Below, in pieces: positions 63,880-64,000 of a stretch of 64,000 nucleotides of DNA (positions are counted from its first letter, which is position 1; each line of letters starts with the position of its first letter). Origin of the DNA: Candidatus Poribacteria bacterium (lineage in GTDB: Bacteria > Poribacteria > WGA-4E > WGA-3G). The notes below the pieces were generated by a model. The model did not search any database and was not told the DNA's origin. It was given only the letters and a program-made list of their open reading frames with translations. The stretch is taken from the NCBI GenBank assembly GCA_022825665.1, contig JAJDWI010000004.1:16248-80247 (forward strand), given 5' to 3'. Both the position numbers and the translations under genes were made by a program.

Positions 63880-64000
63880 TAACAATATATATCCAATATG
63901 TTTGATGTGCGTTTCAGTTTTTGGTTTAGTTTTCAGTATTGTCTGAACCAGGATTTTCAAGATTTCAGGATTTTCAGGATAAGAGATTTATATGCCAATG
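63880..64000 (-). repeat. Leader repeats of copy C
   Basis: On the minus strand: CTCTTATCCTG, AAATCCTG units and CCTGGTTCAGACA, as at 44036-44090, then CAAACATATTGG and ATATATTG as at 39843-39865. The block reads toward the small ORF at 63790. No gene otherwise in 63800-64000. Confidence 0.6.

Overview
The window looks like a chromosomal segment around the replication origin of an AT-rich, didermic, heterotrophic bacterium. The mix of genes resembles candidate phylum Poribacteria or a related sponge-associated lineage: a PorU/PorV-type secretion pair, a sulfatase with a formylglycine-generating-enzyme fragment, NIPSNAP, RraA, sugar isomerase and cupin proteins, and many Asp-box and VWA proteins. 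That assignment is inference from gene content. No rRNA is present.

Region by region: 1-3150 holds an edge fragment of a sulfatase-maturase-like gene, a metallo-beta-lactamase-fold hydrolase, purE, an RraA-like protein and a NIPSNAP protein. 3.3-12.65 kb is the replication core: dnaA, an unusual oriC, recF, a DciA-like helicase loader, gyrB and gyrA. 12.7-19.1 kb encodes exported or envelope proteins (TPR protein, zinc protease, Asp-box propeller, lipoprotein) and a long non-coding stretch rich in RNA structure. 19.3-28.7 kb has a HepT-like protein, a quinone oxidoreductase and the PorU-like/PorV-like pair. 28.8-32.2 kb (minus) is a cell-wall recycling operon: serine hydrolase, namZ, anmK. 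32.4-39.8 kb has sugar metabolism genes, an NtrY/NtrX-type two-component system, a GspG-like pseudopilin and a prepilin peptidase. 39.8-44.8 kb is a mobile, repeat-rich island with an ISKra4-type element, surrounding tilS-hpt and a tRNA with a CAT anticodon. 44.8-49.8 kb has a bactofilin-like membrane protein, BatA and a sugar-catabolism operon. 49.8-63.1 kb is mostly minus strand: hydrolases, an IS630-type element, small accessory genes, a MITE, epimerases, HIT, MoxR, sulfatase, an Rpn nuclease remnant and a large VWA protein. The last 0.9 kb is repeats.

Most notable observations: (1) Two unlinked copies of a compact RNA (18028-18112 plus; 54385-54463 minus), each starting just after a sigma70-type promoter. 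They share a three-way junction and a 7-bp pseudoknot whose stems differ in sequence but keep pairing, which is direct covariation for a structured RNA I cannot match to a known family. (2) The origin carries about a dozen copies of a TTATTATCA-type box, not TTATCCACA, while DnaA has matching substitutions in its DNA-recognition helix. A run of CTA triplets resembling DnaA-trios follows. (3) A three-copy element made of a small lysine-rich ORF, a terminator-like hairpin and, in two copies, a conserved downstream ORF that is broken each time. (4) A second structured RNA (about 18150-18345) directly upstream of a lipoprotein gene that may be an orphan HEARO/omega-type RNA.
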